Assembly: GCA_913049615.1 (NCBI GenBank)
Contig: CAJWZI010000028.1
Span: 1 to 10,316, forward strand
Length of the DNA stretch: 10,316 bases
Source: an uncultured Alphaproteobacteria bacterium
GTDB taxonomy: Bacteria; Pseudomonadota; Alphaproteobacteria; GCA-2731375
Direction: 5' to 3'
Shown here: piece by piece, positions 7,712 to 10,316 of the stretch
Numbering within the stretch: position 1 is the stretch's first letter
Layout of the letters: each line of letters opens with the position of its first letter
Made by a program: the position numbers and the translations under genes
Notes under the pieces: generated by a model
The model's input: the letters and a program-made list of their open reading frames with translations, nothing else
The model's database searches: none
Told to the model about the DNA's origin: nothing

Positions 7712-9220
7712 ATGAACATCGTCAAAGATATTCAGATCCGCCAGATACCGCGTCTGCATACGGAACATTTTGACGTATTGATCGTGGGGGCGGGCATTTC
7801 AGGAATCGATGCGGCTTACCACATGCAAAAGGAATGTCGAGGCAAGAGCTTCGTCTTGCTGGAGACCCAAGAGACATTTGGCGGCACCTGGACCACTCAC
7901 AAATACCCCGGCATCCGCTCGGACAGCGACTTGTTCACTTTTGGCTACGGCTGGAAACCTTGGGAAGGCCCGCTAATAGCAACGGCAGATGAAATACTCA
8001 AATATCTGGATGAAGCCTTAGATGAACAAGACATCCGTAAGCATATCCGTTATCACCACAAAGTGACGGATGCCAGTTGGTCCAACGAGGATAAACAATG
8101 GATCCTAACCGTGACTGACATAGACAGCGGCGATGTGCTGACGTTCACGGGCAATTTTCTGTGGATGTGCCAAGGTTATTACCGACATTCGGAAGGACAC
8201 ACCCCGAATTTTCCTGGTATGAAGCGTTTCAAAGGGCATATCGTGCACCCACAAACTTGGCCGGAAGATTTGGATTATAAGGACAAGGAGGTGTTGGTAA
8301 TAGGCTCCGGCGCCACAGCGGCCACCTTGATCCCGGCTATGGCAGACGCCACCAAGCACATAACAATGCTACAACGCTCGCCAACCTATTTTTTTGCTTT
8401 GCCAAACCGCAGTATTGCCCGCGATATGCTGCGCAAGATCAACGTCTCGCGGGAGTGGACCCATGACATCGTGCGCAACGATATACTGATAAACCAAAAA
8501 ACCGTAACGCGCAGGTCTTTCGAGGATTCAGAGGCGCTCAAGAACGAGTTGATCGCCGGCGCCCGATTGCACTTAGGTCCTGATTTCGATGTGAACAAGC
8601 ACTTTACACCCAGTTACCGGCCTTGGCGGCAACGTCTGGCCGTACTGCCTGACGGCGACCTGTTTCAAAGCATCCGCAAGGGTAAAGCATCAGTGGTCAC
8701 CGATCACATTAAAACTTTTACAGAAGATGGGATATTGCTGCAATCTGGGGCAAAATTGAAGGCGGACATCATCGTTACCGCGACCGGTTTTAATATGAGC
8801 GCCATGGGTGATGTGGTATTCAAAGTGGAGGGCAGGACGGTGGATTTCTCAAAGAGCTGGGGACACCGTACAATTCAATTCTCCGATATACCGAATATGG
8901 CCTGGGTCTTTGGCTACCTTCGGGCCAGTTGGACCCTGCGTGCGGACCTTGTCTCGGGTTATGTCTGCCGCCTGCTCAACTACATGGAAAAACATGGTTA
9001 TTCTATGGTGACACCTCGCTTGCGAGAACAGGACAAGCAAATGGAGCCACTACCATTTATCACAGAGCAGAACTTCAATGCCGGCTATATAATGCGCAAA
9101 ATCCATCTGATGCCTCGGCAGGGAGACAAGGAACCTTGGGTCCACAGACAGGATTATTTTGCCGAAAAGAATACAATACCCGTCGCCGACCTCGAGGACG
9201 GCACCCTGATCTACGAATAA
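7712..9220 (+). CDS. Flavin-containing Baeyer-Villiger monooxygenase, EthA-like
   Basis: A 502-residue cytoplasmic FAD/NADPH enzyme that probably inserts oxygen next to a carbonyl (ketone to ester) or oxidises sulfur. Seen in order: FAD-binding Rossmann motif GAGISG (26-31); FGGTW (56-60); YPGIRSDSD (65-73); the Baeyer-Villiger fingerprint FKGHIVHPQTWP (173-184), which satisfies FxGxxxHxxxW[P/D]; the NADPH Rossmann motif GSGATA (198-203); MLQRSPTY (219-226); and DIIVTATGF (352-360). The layout and many segments (HPQ.WPEDLDY, ASWTL.ADLVS..VCRLLNYM) match mycobacterial EthA, a 489-residue Baeyer-Villiger enzyme that activates ethionamide, as I remember it. There is a short extra N-terminus of about 15 residues. 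AGGGAG lies 6 bases before the ATG, supporting the start. Its physiological substrate is unknown. The neighbouring VOC and SDR genes suggest a ketone or alcohol degradation route, but this is inferred. Confidence 0.93.
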   Translation: MNIVKDIQIRQIPRLHTEHFDVLIVGAGISGIDAAYHMQKECRGKSFVLLETQETFGGTWTTHKYPGIRSDSDLFTFGYGWKPWEGPLIATADEILKYLDEALDEQDIRKHIRYHHKVTDASWSNEDKQWILTVTDIDSGDVLTFTGNFLWMCQGYYRHSEGHTPNFPGMKRFKGHIVHPQTWPEDLDYKDKEVLVIGSGATAATLIPAMADATKHITMLQRSPTYFFALPNRSIARDMLRKINVSREWTHDIVRNDILINQKTVTRRSFEDSEALKNELIAGARLHLGPDFDVNKHFTPSYRPWRQRLAVLPDGDLFQSIRKGKASVVTDHIKTFTEDGILLQSGAKLKADIIVTATGFNMSAMGDVVFKVEGRTVDFSKSWGHRTIQFSDIPNMAWVFGYLRASWTLRADLVSGYVCRLLNYMEKHGYSMVTPRLREQDKQMEPLPFITEQNFNAGYIMRKIHLMPRQGDKEPWVHRQDYFAEKNTIPVADLEDGTLIYE

Positions 9221-9455
9221 TCACCAAATTAGTTGCGTAGAATATTCTAGAATGCCAAGTTTTCGGTTCCCGTACTTCATAGTATTCTAGCTCTACGCCG
9301 GATCAATAAAATCGTTATTCGGGGGTGGTCAAATGATCCGCGAGACAATGTGGGTAACGTGCTAGAAGCGCCCTATGTTAATCCGGGCTTGCCGGTAGAT
9401 CTCCCGCCCGGTAATTCTGACCCAAAGGATTAACCTGACTAGGAAGGAATAAACT
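9221..9455. promoter_or_regulatory. Dyad-rich intergenic region before the SDR gene
   Basis: These 235 bases separate the monooxygenase from the SDR and hold several symmetric elements: the 12-base palindrome TAGAATATTCTA (9238-9249); an exact direct repeat TATTCTAG at 9243-9250 and 9283-9290, 40 bases apart; CTAGAAT (9247-9253) inverted against ATTCTAG (9284-9290); and CGGATCA (9299-9305) inverted against TGATCCG (9334-9340). No GC-rich hairpin with a T-run is present. The size and symmetry suggest that the SDR gene has its own, probably regulated, promoter. I could not fix -35 and -10 boxes. Confidence 0.4.
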
Positions 9456-10160
9456 ATGGACGTGGCAGGCAAAAAGGCTGTCATTTTTGGCGGCACATCT
9501 GGAATTGGATTGGCTGCGGCCAAACAACTGGCCGCACTAGGATGCAGTGTCTCCGCGGTCAGCCGCAATCCGGATCGGGCCGGAGACATACCTCATGGAG
9601 TTACACGAAAGAAATGTGATGTTTTAGATCGGGATGCCATGGCGGTCTTGTTCCAAGAATGCGCACCCATAGATATTTTGGTCAGTGCCGCGACTGGCGG
9701 ATCCCGCGCGATTGGCCCGTTCCTTAGTATGGACATGGACGGCTATCAGGCCTCTTTCGACAAGCTTTGGGGTTATGCCAATGTCGTCCGTTATGGCGCA
9801 GAACATTTAGCAGCGGACGGCAACATCGTGTTGGTAAGCGGTACACCGGCCCGCAAGTGCAAACCTGGGCAGGTTTCACTGTCGTCTGTCGGCGCCGGGG
9901 TAGAGGCTCTGGTTCGCGCTGTAGCGCCGGAATTGGCACCCCGCCGCATAAACGTGGTGTCACCTGGTGTTATCGACACACCTATGGTTCCCATGCAGGG
10001 TGGGGAAAGGGAAGCATTTTATACGAAAGCGACGGCCGGCAATGTTATCCCCCGAGCGGGCTCAGCGGACGAAGTGGCCCAAGCCATCGTATTCATGGTA
10101 CAGAATGAGTTTGTCACCGGAAGCACCATCGATGTAGACGGCGGTTGGATGTTGTCCTAG
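9456..10160 (+). CDS. Atypical SDR-family protein lacking YxxxK
   Basis: A 234-residue protein of the classical short-chain dehydrogenase/reductase fold; in active members NAD(P)(H) is used to interconvert alcohols and ketones. The nucleotide motif GGTSGIG (12-18), an acidic CDV segment (54-56), the strand ending in Ser128 (IVLVSGT), NVVSPGVIDTPM (166-177) and the C-terminal TGSTIDVDGG (221-230) are all intact. By eye alignment, however, the catalytic Tyr and Lys positions are Leu142 and Gly146 (SLSSVGAGVEAL), the helix Asn is Lys103 (FDKLWG), and NNAG reads SAAT (77-80). I recall a group of uncharacterised bacterial SDRs with a similar FDxKxWG and no YxxxK, so this may be a divergent subfamily rather than decay; the frame is clean. 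AGGAAGGA lies 7 bases before the ATG. The stop codon overlaps that of a convergent gene. Whether it is an enzyme is open. Confidence 0.9.
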   Translation: MDVAGKKAVIFGGTSGIGLAAAKQLAALGCSVSAVSRNPDRAGDIPHGVTRKKCDVLDRDAMAVLFQECAPIDILVSAATGGSRAIGPFLSMDMDGYQASFDKLWGYANVVRYGAEHLAADGNIVLVSGTPARKCKPGQVSLSSVGAGVEALVRAVAPELAPRRINVVSPGVIDTPMVPMQGGEREAFYTKATAGNVIPRAGSADEVAQAIVFMVQNEFVTGSTIDVDGGWMLS

Positions 10161-10315
10161 GAAGAGGCGCCGGAAACAATATCGTAGCTTCTATCGAAGC
10201 TACGCGCGAGGGCGGTTAGTCGCTTGACTGTAGATTCGCCGACCAAATCCTCTTTATCGGGCCCTAGATGCAAACGGATGTTACCGGCATCCATACTCAG
10301 ACGATAGTCACCGAG
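10157..10315 (-). CDS. Hypothetical protein, C-terminal end (5'-partial at window edge)
   Basis: On the minus strand a frame runs uninterrupted from the window edge through 52 codons to a TAG at 10159-10157. The visible part starts LGDYRLSMDAGNIRLHLG and ends DIVSGASS. It is hydrophilic and reads like real protein, with an alternating strand-like beginning and an amphipathic helix-like stretch around ESTVKRLTALARSF. I do not recognise the family. Its stop overlaps the SDR stop on the other strand (both lie within CCTAG, 10156-10160), so the two genes are packed tail to tail. A 9-bp hairpin lies inside its last codons. A real gene is likely because the frame is open to the edge and ends neatly at the neighbour's stop; the other two minus-strand frames were not examined in full. 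Confidence 0.6.
   Translation of the reverse strand, partial: LGDYRLSMDAGNIRLHLGPDKEDLVGESTVKRLTALARSFDRSYDIVSGASS
10183..10204. repeat. Perfect 9-bp inverted repeat inside the minus-strand gene
   Basis: CGTAGCTTC (10183-10191) and GAAGCTACG (10196-10204) are exact complements around a TATC loop. It lies 23 bases after the SDR stop and within the last 16 codons of the converging gene. No T-run follows on either strand, so it is not a standard terminator. It could slow polymerase, stabilise the SDR mRNA end, or be a binding site. Confidence 0.5.
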
Positions 10316-10316
10316 C

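Noticed and set aside
9333..9365. Ten-codon frame ATG...TAG after a GGGGGTGG, as a leader peptide
   Set aside because: It is too short to support; it has no run of regulatory codons and no attenuator hairpin with a T-run before the SDR.
9362..9589. Minus-strand ORF of 75 codons before and into the SDR
   Set aside because: It overlaps the SDR start region in antisense, has no recognisable family, and is best explained as chance.
1..10316. Mobile elements, CRISPR arrays, rRNA or tRNA genes
   Set aside because: I looked for transposase-like proteins, terminal or spaced repeats and tRNA arms on both strands and found none.

Overview
The window looks like a chromosomal segment of an alphaproteobacterium. 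Base composition is moderate, near 50% G+C by eye. The clues are a very long class II ribonucleotide reductase with a TSCPD domain and a cysteine-rich tail, a bacterial-type AspRS divergent from RNase D, and the style of all protein sequences. I cannot place it below class level. I see no insertion sequence, phage gene, CRISPR array, rRNA or tRNA.

Layout: (1) 2-3376, plus strand: nrdJ, the B12-dependent ribonucleotide reductase, cut at its 5' end by the window edge. (2) 3377-3910: a 534-base convergent intergenic region. It has a strong rho-independent terminator at 3469-3500, preceded by stem-loops that may belong to a small RNA, then about 400 bases with only a doubtful short ORF. (3) 3911-5698, minus: aspS. 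(4) 5699-5871: a divergent promoter region. (5) 5872-7041, plus: rnd (RNase D). (6) 7088-7636, plus: a VOC-fold metalloenzyme. (7) 7712-9220, plus: an EthA-like Baeyer-Villiger flavin monooxygenase. (8) 9221-9455: an intergenic region with several dyads. (9) 9456-10160, plus: an SDR-fold protein whose catalytic tetrad looks largely replaced. (10) 10157-10315, minus: the C-terminal end of an unrecognised gene, tail to tail with the SDR and overlapping its stop codon.

The first half is housekeeping: dNTP synthesis, tRNA charging and RNA processing. The second half resembles a small oxidative-metabolism locus: VOC enzyme, ketone or sulfide monooxygenase, and SDR, all on the plus strand and each with a good Shine-Dalgarno sequence. 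A shared pathway is an inference from adjacency; the substrate cannot be read from the sequence.

The points most worth a second look are the SDR without YxxxK, the possible small RNA after nrdJ, the dyad elements before the monooxygenase and the SDR, and the unnamed gene entering from the right edge. I saw no convincing evidence of a wholly new system.
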